DNA from: Algoriphagus lutimaris
Lineage (GTDB): Bacteria; Bacteroidota; Bacteroidia; Cytophagales; Cyclobacteriaceae
Direction of reading: 5' to 3'
NCBI RefSeq assembly: GCF_017051705.1
Contig: NZ_JAFIDJ010000001.1
Location: forward strand, 310,001 to 374,000
DNA length: 64,000 nt
Position 1 is the stretch's first letter; every line of letters begins with the position of its first letter. A program made the translations under genes and the position numbers. Below the pieces are notes generated by a model. It did not search any database and was not told where the DNA came from. It worked only from the letters and a program-made list of their open reading frames with translations. Shown in pieces: positions 51,452 through 61,053 of this stretch.

Positions 51452-51611
51452 AGATGGAACAATAGTTGAATATTTTGTTTTCATCTTGAATAGTCAAATT
51501 AAAATTGGCTGATTTTCATTTAGCCAAATGTTTGATTAAAAAAAACTAGAAACTTTTAATCTCTAAAGTTATATTTGGGTTTATATTCTGAAAAGGGTCT
51601 TGCTGATGGCG
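51452..51611 (+). ncRNA. Candidate small RNA or leader ending in an orphan terminator
   Basis: TTTG (51414-51417) and TTACTTTG (51438-51445), 20 bases apart, fit a Bacteroidota promoter with one mismatch, giving a start near 51452. A TTGGCT/AGCCAA stem lies at about 51505-51527. The transcript would end at the hairpin GTCTTGC tgatg GCGAGAC with T run near 51611. No gene precedes the terminator on this strand. It could also be an attenuator for the gene at 51696. Confidence 0.35.
51591..51611 (+). terminator. Orphan plus-strand terminator
   Basis: GTCTTGC (51597-51603) pairs with GCGAGAC (51609-51615 region) with one G-T pair; flanking AAAA/TTTTTT extends the stem and supplies the T run. Confidence 0.65.
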
Positions 51612-51652
51612 AGACTTTTTTGTTTCCAAAAGTAAATTTAAAATACAAAAAA

Positions 51653-51684
51653 TTGCATTTGAAAGTTTTATTGGTGTATTTTTG
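51653..51684 (+). promoter_or_regulatory. Promoter of the TonB-C-like gene
   Basis: A perfect -7 element TATTTTTG (51677-51684) lies 21 bases after TTG (51653-51655). The start near 51691 leaves a very short leader before the ATG codons at 51696 and 51702. Confidence 0.5.
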
Positions 51685-51695
51685 TTGAATATTAC

Positions 51696-52238
51696 ATGAC
51701 TATGAACGCAAAAGTAATTTTTCGTATTTTTTCTTATTTCGCTCTTTTGGGGCTTGCTGTCTTGTTTCCATTATCCAGTGGTGAATTAAAAGCACAAATT
51801 TCCGGTGATTTCCCGGATACCAGAATCAATTACATCCAATATAATCGATTAAGTTTTCGCAACTTGGAAGAGGAAAGTGTGGAGGATGAAGGGTTGGAAG
51901 CGAAAAAATTAAAAATAGAACCGCTGACAATGATCGAGGAAAATGTTGCCAGAAATTTAAATTCGCATTGGACATGGCCAGAGTATACACTGGAAATGAT
52001 TGATAGTTATTCCCCATTTCTTTTTAGGACAAAAAAATCTGCTGCCTTAGAGGAAGTGAAAGTATTACTTCAAATCAATTCGAAAGGTAGATTGAGTGGT
52101 TTCGAAATTTTAGGTGATGTGGATAATGGCCTAAAAGAGCGATTGGATCACATGCTTCGTAAACTTCCGGATTGCAAACCAGTACCTGGGTATGCTTATT
52201 ATAATCCTGAAGTTTTTGAATTAACAATTCGAAAATAA
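51696..52238 (+). CDS. Secreted protein with TonB-C-like end
   Basis: 180 residues from ATG 51696 (51702 also possible). A hydrophobic N-terminal segment (IFRIFSYFALLGLAVLFPLS) is probably a signal peptide ending near LKAQ. The C-terminal 65 residues (EVKVLLQINSKGRLSGFEIL, then LRKLPDCKPVPGYAYY) follow the betaalphabeta layout of TonB C-terminal domains. No proline-rich linker is present, so it is not a classic TonB. The role is unknown. Confidence 0.65.
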   Translation: MTMNAKVIFRIFSYFALLGLAVLFPLSSGELKAQISGDFPDTRINYIQYNRLSFRNLEEESVEDEGLEAKKLKIEPLTMIEENVARNLNSHWTWPEYTLEMIDSYSPFLFRTKKSAALEEVKVLLQINSKGRLSGFEILGDVDNGLKERLDHMLRKLPDCKPVPGYAYYNPEVFELTIRK

Positions 52239-52327
52239 CTTACCTTCAAATAATCCAGGCTTTTTTTTGAGCGGTTGGGTGGTTTATTTCTACTCTATTT
52301 ATTTTGAGTAAAACAACCACAGACCAA

Positions 52328-54244
52328 ATGAGAAAAACGTTACTGATTATCTGCTTTGCTTTGTCTGCAAATGCTTTATTTTCCCAAGTAAAATCATTTG
52401 CTCCAGACAAAACATTTCCAGAAGAAAACTCCAAATCCAAGTTTTATACGGTGTCAGGAGAACGGCACGGACCTTCATTTTTTAAAAAATTCACCTTTCC
52501 CGAAGTACAATATACTCCAGGAGACCAACTTACATTTGACCAATACCACACGGTAGATGTAATGTATTATTGGTATAATATCTGGGCTGAACAATATCCC
52601 GAAATCGTGGATGTTTATGAAGTCGGGAAATCTTTTGAAGGAAGACCCATCCTTCAAATGACCATAACCAATAAGGAAACAGGAAAAGATACCGACAAGC
52701 CCGCAGCCTACTTTGAAGGAGGAAGACATTCGGGAGAAATTACCTCCAGTGAATCTATTCTTTGGCTAACCCAGCACATACTTGAAAATTATGGTGCTGA
52801 TCCGGAAATCACAAAACTGGTAGATACCAAGGCAATATACCTGCGACCTCAAAACAATCCGGATGGATCAAATCTTTACTTAAGGACGGAACAAAGAAAT
52901 AGGAGTACGGTAAAACCTCATGACAATGACAGGGATGGATTGATTGATGAAGATCCAGAAGAAGATTTGGATGGAGATGGTATTATTTATCAGATGAGGA
53001 AAAAGGCGGTAACGGAAGAAGAGAAGAAGAAGGCCAATTTCATTGTTGATCCGGAAGATCCTAGCCAAAAATTAATGAAAAGAACTTTTCCTGGAAAAGG
53101 TGATTACTTGGTGTATACCGAGGGATTTGATAATGATGGAGATGGTTCATATAATGAAGATGGCATTGGTGGCTTGGACTTACATAGGAATTACCCAGAA
53201 AACTGGAGGCCGGATATTGGTGGAGATTTAACAGGGCGTGGGTACACCCAATATGGAGCTGGAGAATACCCAATGAGTGAGCTGGAATCTAGATATACCG
53301 TATTATGGATGCTGAGCCATCCAAATATCTCAGTGGTCAATTCAATGGATACGAGAGTTCCTATGCATTTGAGAGCACCTTCTACCTCCAAAGCAGAGGA
53401 AAGAATGTATCCGAAAGATTTGGAGATTTATAAAGAAATGGATGAATTAGGTTTGTCCTTCACGGCCTATCCTTGGGCTGGAGATGTATATGAAACGTAT
53501 GCCACTAGATACAAAGTAAATAGCATGACAGGAGATCCTTTAAAACCAAGCCCCTTGTTTGGTCATGGACCTGATTTTGGGTACTTCTATTATGGAAGTA
53601 TCTGGTATGGGGATGAGCTTTGGAATAATGGTGCGATGAAGGATTACAATGGAGATGGAATCTATGATGATTTTGATGGTCTAAGATGGGATGAAGAGGA
53701 AAATGGAGGAAAAGGATTTAAATCTTGGACACCTTTCCAACACCCCGTTTTAGGGGAAGTAGAAATTGGTGGGTTTCATCCAAAGTTCTTTGGACAAAAT
53801 GGACCTACATGGCAATTAGAAAATTGGGCGAAAAAGCAGGCACTATTTAATCTTGCTATGGCCAAGAAGCTGCCCCAGTTGACGGTTTCTTCCGTGGAGG
53901 TAGCTAATTTAGGAGATGGGGAGTTTGAAATCACATTAAATTGGGAGAATACAGGAAGTTTACCTGTAGCATTGGAACAAGCCAAATTGGTCAAAATCGT
54001 TCAAGAGGATAGGGTCTCCTTAACCTTTGAAAAAGAATTGACAGAAGGGTATGAGAATGCCAAGGTTAAAATCATTACTCCCGAATTGTATGATAAAACT
54101 ATCTATGCTGGATATACGGGGGTAGGAGAGAAGAAATCAGTCACCTTCAAAGTGAAAGTGGAAACATCGGAAGAAGTTTCTGGAAAAATTAGTTTATCCT
54201 CTACGAGAGGTGGGTATTTTGAGAAAGAATTTACTTTAAAATAA
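52328..54244 (+). CDS. M14-family zinc carboxypeptidase-like protein
   Basis: 638 residues from ATG 52328; the TTG at 52304 is open but the ATG begins a clean signal RKTLLIICFALSANALFSQ. The M14 core shows GGRHSGEITSSES with zinc ligands His134 and Glu137, PQNNPDGSN, and LDLHRNYPENW, the DLNRN-type substrate site. At the expected third zinc ligand the sequence is VVNSMDTRVP, with Asp341 where family members usually have His. EF-hand-like acidic loops (NDNDRDGLIDEDPEEDLDGDG, FDNDGDGSYNEDG, YNGDGIYDDFDG) lie within the core and likely bind calcium. It would cleave peptides outside the cytoplasm. The S9 peptidase gene follows six bases later. Confidence 0.85.
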   Translation: MRKTLLIICFALSANALFSQVKSFAPDKTFPEENSKSKFYTVSGERHGPSFFKKFTFPEVQYTPGDQLTFDQYHTVDVMYYWYNIWAEQYPEIVDVYEVGKSFEGRPILQMTITNKETGKDTDKPAAYFEGGRHSGEITSSESILWLTQHILENYGADPEITKLVDTKAIYLRPQNNPDGSNLYLRTEQRNRSTVKPHDNDRDGLIDEDPEEDLDGDGIIYQMRKKAVTEEEKKKANFIVDPEDPSQKLMKRTFPGKGDYLVYTEGFDNDGDGSYNEDGIGGLDLHRNYPENWRPDIGGDLTGRGYTQYGAGEYPMSELESRYTVLWMLSHPNISVVNSMDTRVPMHLRAPSTSKAEERMYPKDLEIYKEMDELGLSFTAYPWAGDVYETYATRYKVNSMTGDPLKPSPLFGHGPDFGYFYYGSIWYGDELWNNGAMKDYNGDGIYDDFDGLRWDEEENGGKGFKSWTPFQHPVLGEVEIGGFHPKFFGQNGPTWQLENWAKKQALFNLAMAKKLPQLTVSSVEVANLGDGEFEITLNWENTGSLPVALEQAKLVKIVQEDRVSLTFEKELTEGYENAKVKIITPELYDKTIYAGYTGVGEKKSVTFKVKVETSEEVSGKISLSSTRGGYFEKEFTLK

Positions 54245-54250
54245 GAAACT

Positions 54251-57064
54251 ATGCTTAAAAAAATAGTAGTGATTTGTTTCTTTTTTGTTGGGATTATAAA
54301 TCATCTGGAGGCTCAACAGAAAAGATCCTTAACGCACAAAGATTACGATGGATGGGAAAGTCTTAGGTCTGAAAAAATTACCAAGGATGGACTTTGGGTT
54401 AGTTATCAGATTTCCCCCCAGGAAGGGGACGGGAGAATTGAAATTTTCCCTTTTAAAAACCCGAATAATAAATATGTTATTCCAAGAGGCACCTCTTTTA
54501 GTTTCACTGCAGATGATCAATTTGTAGTAGGTAAAATTGCTCCGCAAGAAGATACGGTTCATCTGTTAAAAGTGAAAAAGACAAAAAAGGAAGATATGCC
54601 AACAGACAGTCTTTTCATTTATGAAATGAGCTCTGGAGAAATAGAAAAATATGCAAGGGTAAAGTCCTTTGATACTCCAAGCGAAAAAGGCAGCTGGGTG
54701 GCCATTCTCTTTGAAAAAGAAAAACCTGCGAAGAAAGATCCAGCAGATTCCACTTCCAAAGAAGAAAAAACTAAAAAAACAGATGGAACAAAGCTGCTTG
54801 TTCGAAGTCTAACAGGAGACAAGTCTTTTGAGTTTGAACGAGTAAAATCCTACGGATTTGCTCCAAATGGTGATCATTTGCACTTTGAATTGGCAGAGGA
54901 AGATACCTTGGACAATGCTGCAATTCATATTTTGAACCTAGCAACAGGGGAAAGTCATGAAATCCATCAAGGGATGACATCTTATACCATGAATAAGTTT
55001 TCTCCCCAGTCAAAGTATTTGGCATTCCTGACCTCCGATGATTCCACAAAAGCTAAAAAGCCTTATTATCAACTTCAGCTTTTTGATATTGAAAATAAGA
55101 GTTTAAGTCAAATTGCTGATGAGAATACCAATGGTATTTTAGAAAATGGTAGGATCAGTGAAAATGGTTCTCTGAAGTTTTCTGAAGATGAATCCAGAAT
55201 ATTTTTTGGGGTAGCTCCTGAATACATCGATTACCCATATGAAGAGGATAGTACCATTTTGGAGGATGAAAGACCAAGATTGGATATTTGGGGATGGCAG
55301 GATTCCCAAATTCAACCTATGCAATTAAAAAGAAAGTCTAGAGAAGAAAAAAGGTCTTATTTGGCCACAATGGATTTGAATTCCGGAAAAATCTCTCAAT
55401 TAGAAACTCCTGATTTACAAGATGTCTCTTTGGAGAATAAAGTTACCAGAGACTTTGGATTAGGAACTACCAATGCACCTTATGAAAGAAATTATAGCTG
55501 GGATATTCAAATTGGAAGGGATGTTTATTTAGTTGATTTTACGGATGGAACTAGAAAACTCATTGAAAAAGATGTAAGTGGTTTTCCTAGTATTTCTCCT
55601 GGAGGTAAGTATGTTTACTGGTATGCAGGTAGTGATAGTGTATGGGTAGCTTATGATATTCAGAATGAGGAAAAAATCAATTTAACTGCTGGTCTTGATG
55701 TGCCTTTTTATGAAGAACTCCACGATTCTCCATCGAATCCTGGAAGTTATGGTACAAGCGGTTGGTTGGATGAGGATGCGGCTATATTGATAAATGACCG
55801 CTATGATATCTGGAAAATTGACCCAAAAAATCCATCAACAGCATCTAGGATTACATTAGGAGAAGGAAGAAAGAATAAGATGGAATTTAGGATGGAGGTT
55901 CTTGATAGGGAAGTGTTGAGTATTGATCCGGAAGAACCGGTGATACTAAATGCATTCAATGAAATGACCAAAGAAGCTGGGTATTATTCAACAAAAGTAG
56001 ATGCGAATACCGCACCTAAAAAGCTTATTTTTACACCAAATCGTTATTATGGATTGACAAAGGCCAAAAATTCTGAGGAGGTGTTGGTAAGAAAGTCAAC
56101 TTATGTAGAAAACCCAGATGTATACCTGACAGATTTGACCTTTAAGAATCTAACCAAAGCATCTCATCTGAATCCTCAGCAAGCAAGTATCAATTGGGGT
56201 ACATCAGAATTGGTTTCTTATTTAGCTAATGATGGTACACCACTTCAAGGGATATTGTTCAAACCTGAAAATTTTGATCCTAACAAGAAGTATCCGATGA
56301 TGGTCTATTTTTATGAAAGAAGTAGTGATGGGCTATATTCATATCGGTCACCTGCTCCAAGTGCTTCCACTATCAATATCCCATATTTTGTAAGTAATGA
56401 GTATCTAGTCTTTGTTCCAGATATTAAGTATGAGTTGGGACTACCAGGGCCAAGTGCATATAACTGTATAATTCCTGGTGTACAAACCGTGGTAGCTAAA
56501 GGGTTTGTGGATGCAGATAATATGGCAATTCAAGGTCAGAGTTGGGGCGGATATCAGGTGGCCTATTTAATTACGCAGACCAATATGTTCAAAGCTGCGG
56601 GGGCGGGAGCTCCAGTAGTAAATATGACTTCAGCCTATGGTGGGATCCGTTGGGGTACAGGTATGAGTAGGATGTTTCAATACGAACAAACTCAATCAAG
56701 AATCGGTGGTACTTTATGGCAGAAGCCTCTTTATTATATAGAGAACTCCCCTTTATTTTTTATGGATAGAGTTGAAACACCAGTGCTAATCATGCATAAT
56801 GATGAAGATGGAGCTGTTCCATGGTATCAGGGGATAGAAATGTTTATGGCTTTAAAGCGATTAAATAAACCTGCTTGGTTATTACAATACAATGGAGAAG
56901 ACCACAATTTGGTCAATCGAAGAAATCGCAAGGATTTATCCATGAGATTGAGTCAATTCTTTGATCATTATCTGAAAGGAGCTCCGGCTCCCTTGTGGAT
57001 GACCGAAGGACTTCCGGCTGTTGAAAAAGGGAAGACACTCAAATATGAACTGAGTGATAATTAG
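54251..57064 (+). CDS. S9-family prolyl oligopeptidase-like peptidase
   Basis: 937 residues with a signal peptide (IVVICFFFVGIINHLEA). Residues about 30-660 form a long beta-propeller-type N-terminal part; 680-937 is an alpha/beta-hydrolase domain. The triad is visible: Ser764 in GQSWGGYQ, Asp853 in HNDEDGAVPW and His885 in GEDHNL. This places it in the dipeptidyl-peptidase/acylaminoacyl-peptidase group of S9. It acts on peptides in the periplasm or outside, with the M14 enzyme encoded just upstream as a likely partner in peptide use. A strong terminator follows. Confidence 0.93.
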   Translation: MLKKIVVICFFFVGIINHLEAQQKRSLTHKDYDGWESLRSEKITKDGLWVSYQISPQEGDGRIEIFPFKNPNNKYVIPRGTSFSFTADDQFVVGKIAPQEDTVHLLKVKKTKKEDMPTDSLFIYEMSSGEIEKYARVKSFDTPSEKGSWVAILFEKEKPAKKDPADSTSKEEKTKKTDGTKLLVRSLTGDKSFEFERVKSYGFAPNGDHLHFELAEEDTLDNAAIHILNLATGESHEIHQGMTSYTMNKFSPQSKYLAFLTSDDSTKAKKPYYQLQLFDIENKSLSQIADENTNGILENGRISENGSLKFSEDESRIFFGVAPEYIDYPYEEDSTILEDERPRLDIWGWQDSQIQPMQLKRKSREEKRSYLATMDLNSGKISQLETPDLQDVSLENKVTRDFGLGTTNAPYERNYSWDIQIGRDVYLVDFTDGTRKLIEKDVSGFPSISPGGKYVYWYAGSDSVWVAYDIQNEEKINLTAGLDVPFYEELHDSPSNPGSYGTSGWLDEDAAILINDRYDIWKIDPKNPSTASRITLGEGRKNKMEFRMEVLDREVLSIDPEEPVILNAFNEMTKEAGYYSTKVDANTAPKKLIFTPNRYYGLTKAKNSEEVLVRKSTYVENPDVYLTDLTFKNLTKASHLNPQQASINWGTSELVSYLANDGTPLQGILFKPENFDPNKKYPMMVYFYERSSDGLYSYRSPAPSASTINIPYFVSNEYLVFVPDIKYELGLPGPSAYNCIIPGVQTVVAKGFVDADNMAIQGQSWGGYQVAYLITQTNMFKAAGAGAPVVNMTSAYGGIRWGTGMSRMFQYEQTQSRIGGTLWQKPLYYIENSPLFFMDRVETPVLIMHNDEDGAVPWYQGIEMFMALKRLNKPAWLLQYNGEDHNLVNRRNRKDLSMRLSQFFDHYLKGAPAPLWMTEGLPAVEKGKTLKYELSDN

Positions 57065-57085
57065 GCAAAATTGATATTCAAGTTT

Positions 57086-57117
57086 AAAGGGTCTGGAGTA
57101 AATCCAGACCTTTTTTT
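57086..57117 (+). terminator. Terminator after the peptidase pair
   Basis: GGTCTGGA (57090-57097) pairs exactly with TCCAGACC (57103-57110), followed by seven T. Confidence 0.9.
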
Positions 57118-57227
57118 ATGCCATGTAATTAAAACATCAGTTTTTAAAATATATTTTTAAGTACATTAACTATTTTTTAGTTTATATTTAAGACTTATTA
57201 ACTAAACTATTCTATCAAACACTTTTT

Positions 57228-57788
57228 ATGTACAATAAAATTAAATCAATTGTAACTGGCTACAAGAATAAAAAGGTAACCATTGGAGAAATAGAGATAA
57301 AGTTGGCATACCAAAAAAAGTTTACAAAGTTAGATCCTCTGGCACATTTAAGAAGTATAAAGCATGAGCTTCTTAAATCTCCAATTAAATCTTTAGAGCA
57401 TGTTGATTTTAAACCCTTTTGGGAAGAGAAAAAAAAATCAGTTGAGAGCTTAATACCTACTCATGAAGCATGCTTTTCAGTGCATCATAAAAACTACCTG
57501 GTAAAGCGATATGTGACTAAACATCAAAATCGTTCGGTAAGTATTTATACCTATAGTGCAGACGGAAAAACTTTTGCGATTTTCACAAGAAAATATGATT
57601 ATGGTGATTTTCATTGTCAATATGTAATTAGCTTCTTTAAAAAATATAATCTTGAGGGAGATGAAAAGGCGACTCATTGTATAAAGACAAAGGAATACTC
57701 TATTTTTTTAAATCATTTTGGGCATTCCCATTCACTCATTTGGAATAATCAAACTGAACTTGATCGATTCCTTTCAATACTTGAATAG
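57228..57788 (+). CDS. Orphan hypothetical protein
   Basis: 186 residues, basic and soluble, with no signal, membrane span or known motif. The N half is lysine-rich and helical (KLAYQKKFTKLDPLAHLRSI, FWEEKKKSVESLIPTHEAC); the C half is beta-like with aromatic and histidine residues (SIYTYSADGKTFAIFTRKYD, FLNHFGHSHSLIW). The upstream region is very AT-rich. It stands alone between two terminators, as many recently acquired genes do. No function is proposed. Confidence 0.7.
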   Translation: MYNKIKSIVTGYKNKKVTIGEIEIKLAYQKKFTKLDPLAHLRSIKHELLKSPIKSLEHVDFKPFWEEKKKSVESLIPTHEACFSVHHKNYLVKRYVTKHQNRSVSIYTYSADGKTFAIFTRKYDYGDFHCQYVISFFKKYNLEGDEKATHCIKTKEYSIFLNHFGHSHSLIWNNQTELDRFLSILE

Positions 57789-57791
57789 TGC

Positions 57792-57829
57792 AAGAGCCCT
57801 TGAGAAAAAATCTTCTCAAGGGCTCTTTT
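57792..57829 (+). terminator. Terminator of the orphan gene
   Basis: A 15-base perfect stem AAGAGCCCTTGAGAA / TTCTCAAGGGCTCTT (57792-57806 with 57813-57827), then TT. Confidence 0.88.
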
Positions 57830-57865
57830 AATAGGTCAAAAAAACAAAAGCTAATGCACTAGATA

Positions 57866-58660
57866 CTACACGGCTACTGCCGCTTTGATATGTGGATGAG
57901 GATCATAACCAACCAATTCAAAATCTTCTAATTTAAAAGAGAATATGTCTTTTACTTCCGGATTGATTTTCATAGTTGGAAGTGGTCTGAGGTCTCTGGT
58001 TAATTGCAGTTCTGCTTGCTCAATATGATTGGAATACAAATGAGCATCTCCAAAAGTATGCACAAAATCTCCCAGCTTTAGATCACAGACTTGGGCGATC
58101 ATCATTGTAAATAAAGCATAAGAAGCAATATTAAAAGGAACACCCAAAAATACATCTGCACTTCTTTGGTAAAGTTGACAAGAAAGTTTTCCATCAGCTA
58201 CATAGAATTGGAAGATGGTGTGACAAGGCGGAAGTGCCATTTGGTCCACATCGGCAACATTCCAGGCACTGACGATATGCCTTCTACTATCCGGCTTAGT
58301 TTTTATTTGATGGATCAAATTTTTGATTTGGTCTATTTCTCCACCCTTACCATCTGGCCAATGTCTCCATTGATATCCATAGACAGGTCCTAAATCACCA
58401 TTTTCATCTGCCCATTCATCCCAAATTGAGACTTTGTTTTCTTTCAAATAGCCAATGTTAGAATCTCCTCTTAAAAACCATAATAATTCCACAATGATAG
58501 ATCTCAAATGCAGTTTTTTGGTAGTAACCAAAGGAAATCCTTCAGATAAATCAAAACGCATTTGATGCCCAAAAATACTTCTGGTTCCTGTACCGGTTCT
58601 ATCGCCTTTTTGAGTTCCTTCTTCAAGGATTTTTCTCATTAAATCGTGGTATTGCTTCAT
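57866..58660 (-). CDS. thyA: Thymidylate synthase
   Basis: 264 residues from ATG 58660, exactly the E. coli length; the frame is open eight codons further. It methylates dUMP to dTMP with methylene-tetrahydrofolate. Catalytic Cys146 is in [30 protein letters not shown] and [11 protein letters not shown] bind substrate and folate. No folA (dihydrofolate reductase) gene follows, though the two are often neighbours. The divergent RND gene starts 130 bases away. Confidence 0.97.
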   Translation of the reverse strand: MKQYHDLMRKILEEGTQKGDRTGTGTRSIFGHQMRFDLSEGFPLVTTKKLHLRSIIVELLWFLRGDSNIGYLKENKVSIWDEWADENGDLGPVYGYQWRHWPDGKGGEIDQIKNLIHQIKTKPDSRRHIVSAWNVADVDQMALPPCHTIFQFYVADGKLSCQLYQRSADVFLGVPFNIASYALFTMMIAQVCDLKLGDFVHTFGDAHLYSNHIEQAELQLTRDLRPLPTMKINPEVKDIFSFKLEDFELVGYDPHPHIKAAVAV

Positions 58661-58791
58661 GGATTGAGGGTGCTTTCTTTGCACGCAATTTAGTTAGTTC
58701 GACCAAGAAATGGAACAATCTTTAACAAAGATCAGAGTTATCTTGTATTATTAAGTTCTAGAGGTCTATTGGTAAAGACTTAAATTTTCAC

Positions 58792-61053
58792 ATGTTCCAC
58801 AAATCTATTTCATATATATTCCTGGGAATTGGGATTTTAATTACTGTTTTGATTTTAATTTTTCCTCCTAAAATCAGCTTTAATTATGACTTTGAACAAT
58901 TTTTTCCCCAAAGCAATGAAGACTTAGAGTTTTATGAAGAGTATAAAAAGAAGTTCGAAAACGATAATGACTATTTGCTAATCGCTCTTGAAAACCCTGG
59001 TGGCGATTTGTTGGAAAAGCGTTTTTTGGATTCAATCTGGTCTATTCAAATCAAGATTAAGGACTTGGAGGGAGTGGACACAGTCATATCAATTCTAAAT
59101 ATAGAAAAGCCAATCATTGGATTATTTGGTTTAAGAAATGAAAAGGTATTGAAATGGGATACGGAACGTGAATTGTCGGAATCTTCGTCAGATTTAGGGG
59201 TTTATAAAACCCAATTGATTTCAAAAGACGGGAAATCACTGTTGCTATGGATAAAGAATACTCAAAATATAAGTAAGGAAAATGGAGACAGGCTTTACAG
59301 TGAGATCAAAGGAGTAATTGAACAAGCTGCTATTCAACCAAAGGCCATTGCTGGTAAAATTCAAGCTCAAGGGGATTTTATCCGTTTGATGCAAAAGGAG
59401 TTCGGGATGTTTTTTGGAGCTTCTATAGTACTGATTCTTGGAATGCTTTTCTTTATTTTCAGGACATTTTGGTCAATATGGATTCCATGTGTGGTTTTAC
59501 TGATAGGAACTCTATGGTCTTTTGCTGTGATGCTTTATTTCGGAAAAGCCCTAGATGTGATGTCCGTGATGCAACCTACAATATTTCTTATTGTTGGATT
59601 AAGCGCTTTGATCCATTTTATTTCACATTTGAACCAAAAAATCCGTCAGGGTATACGTATAGAAAAATCGATTCAAGAGGTTTTCAAGGAACTTTTTATT
59701 CCGGTTTGGTTGACCATTTTAACAACTTCTTTAGGATTTATCTCTTTATACTTTACCACTATTCCTGCATTAAAATCATTTGGGGTAAGTACTGGAATTG
59801 GTGTGTTGGTAGTATTTGGAGCCTTGATTTTACTGACCCCCGGGATTCTATACCTAAGTAGAATTCAGCCAAACCAAGGGACTGACAAATTTATTTCTGC
59901 CAATTTTTTAAAAGTATTATTTATAGAAGTCCTGAAAAAAAGGAAATGGATTTTGATGAGTTTTCTATTGATCAGTCTCTTGAGTATTTGGGGAGGATCA
60001 AAAATCCATGTAAACGGATACCTATTGGATAACCTGCCTGAAAACCATCCAATACAATTAGATGTCCACTATTTTGATGAGCAATATGGAGGTTCAAATC
60101 CATTGGAAATCTATTTAAAAACTGGCCTGGATGCTTCCTCTTTGATGGATTACGAAGTATTAGAAGCACTTGAAAAAGTTGAATCCAAATTAGCTGAGCT
60201 TACTGGTACAAATCAATTTCTATCCCCCTTGACTATTGTAAAAACCTTGAATCAGGCTCAAAATCAAGGTAGCGTGAAGGCTTTTGTATTTCCTTCTCCC
60301 GGACAATTTCAAAGAATGGAAAAGTATTTGAAAAGAGCAGGGGAGGAATTGAATTTCAAATTACTTCTCAATGATAATCAAGAGGGACGAATCAGCGGTA
60401 GATCTCCAGATTTTGGGTCCTATAAAATGGCCCAGATTCGCGAAGAGTTTCAAGATTTTGTGAACAGAGAGATTGATCCCCAAATATTAAGTCTTCAATG
60501 GACTGGTACTGCCTATCTAATTGACAATGGACATCAATCTGTGACAGTTCAAATGGCTAAAGGTCTAGGAGTTGCTTTTTTAGTGGTAGGCCTGATTGCT
60601 GGGATCTTATTCAGATCTTGGAGAATTTCTTTGATTCTTTTGATACCAAATATCATCCCATTGATTTGGATGTTAGGAATGATGATTTTGCTTGGAATTG
60701 AATTTAAGTTAACTACTGCAATTCTTTTTACGGTGGCCTTTGGAATCGCTGTGGACGATAGTATTCATTTCATGACAAGATTACGATTTGAATTGGGGAA
60801 AGGTAAAAGTTTGATTTACGCAATCAAAAGAACCGTGATGGAAACTGGGAGAGCCATCGTTTTGACCACCATAATTTTGGTCATGGGATTTGGATTATTA
60901 ATAGCGAGTGATTTTGGGGTTACTCATTTTACGGGATTATTGATTGCAGCTTCTTTGATCGTTGCATTACTGTCTGATGTACTCCTTCTTCCTATTTTAC
61001 TACTTCCCATGAAAAAAGTATGGGAGAAGAAAGCTAAGAAATTAATCCGATGA
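58792..61053 (+). CDS. RND-superfamily (MMPL-type) exporter
   Basis: 753 residues, in-frame ATG at 58792. One N-terminal span (residues 6-24), a periplasmic part with FNYDFEQFFPQSNEDLEFY, spans between about 205 and 360, a second periplasmic part at 380-570, and a final group of spans from 580 to 745 (GIAVDDSIHFMTRLRFELGK carries the RND Asp-Asp-type motif). Such proteins export hydrophobic or lipid molecules with proton energy. The two-fold repeat and lack of a partner adaptor suggest a hopanoid/lipid-type exporter rather than a drug pump. Its end overlaps the convergent gene by 12 bases. Confidence 0.88.
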   Translation: MFHKSISYIFLGIGILITVLILIFPPKISFNYDFEQFFPQSNEDLEFYEEYKKKFENDNDYLLIALENPGGDLLEKRFLDSIWSIQIKIKDLEGVDTVISILNIEKPIIGLFGLRNEKVLKWDTERELSESSSDLGVYKTQLISKDGKSLLLWIKNTQNISKENGDRLYSEIKGVIEQAAIQPKAIAGKIQAQGDFIRLMQKEFGMFFGASIVLILGMLFFIFRTFWSIWIPCVVLLIGTLWSFAVMLYFGKALDVMSVMQPTIFLIVGLSALIHFISHLNQKIRQGIRIEKSIQEVFKELFIPVWLTILTTSLGFISLYFTTIPALKSFGVSTGIGVLVVFGALILLTPGILYLSRIQPNQGTDKFISANFLKVLFIEVLKKRKWILMSFLLISLLSIWGGSKIHVNGYLLDNLPENHPIQLDVHYFDEQYGGSNPLEIYLKTGLDASSLMDYEVLEALEKVESKLAELTGTNQFLSPLTIVKTLNQAQNQGSVKAFVFPSPGQFQRMEKYLKRAGEELNFKLLLNDNQEGRISGRSPDFGSYKMAQIREEFQDFVNREIDPQILSLQWTGTAYLIDNGHQSVTVQMAKGLGVAFLVVGLIAGILFRSWRISLILLIPNIIPLIWMLGMMILLGIEFKLTTAILFTVAFGIAVDDSIHFMTRLRFELGKGKSLIYAIKRTVMETGRAIVLTTIILVMGFGLLIASDFGVTHFTGLLIAASLIVALLSDVLLLPILLLPMKKVWEKKAKKLIR

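Larger units (their letters stand above)
51329..51695. other. Intergenic region with possible small RNA
   Basis: 367 bases without a gene. It holds a promoter-like pair on the plus strand, a stem-loop, and a plus-strand terminator (listed separately), then the promoter of the gene at 51696. Confidence 0.6.
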
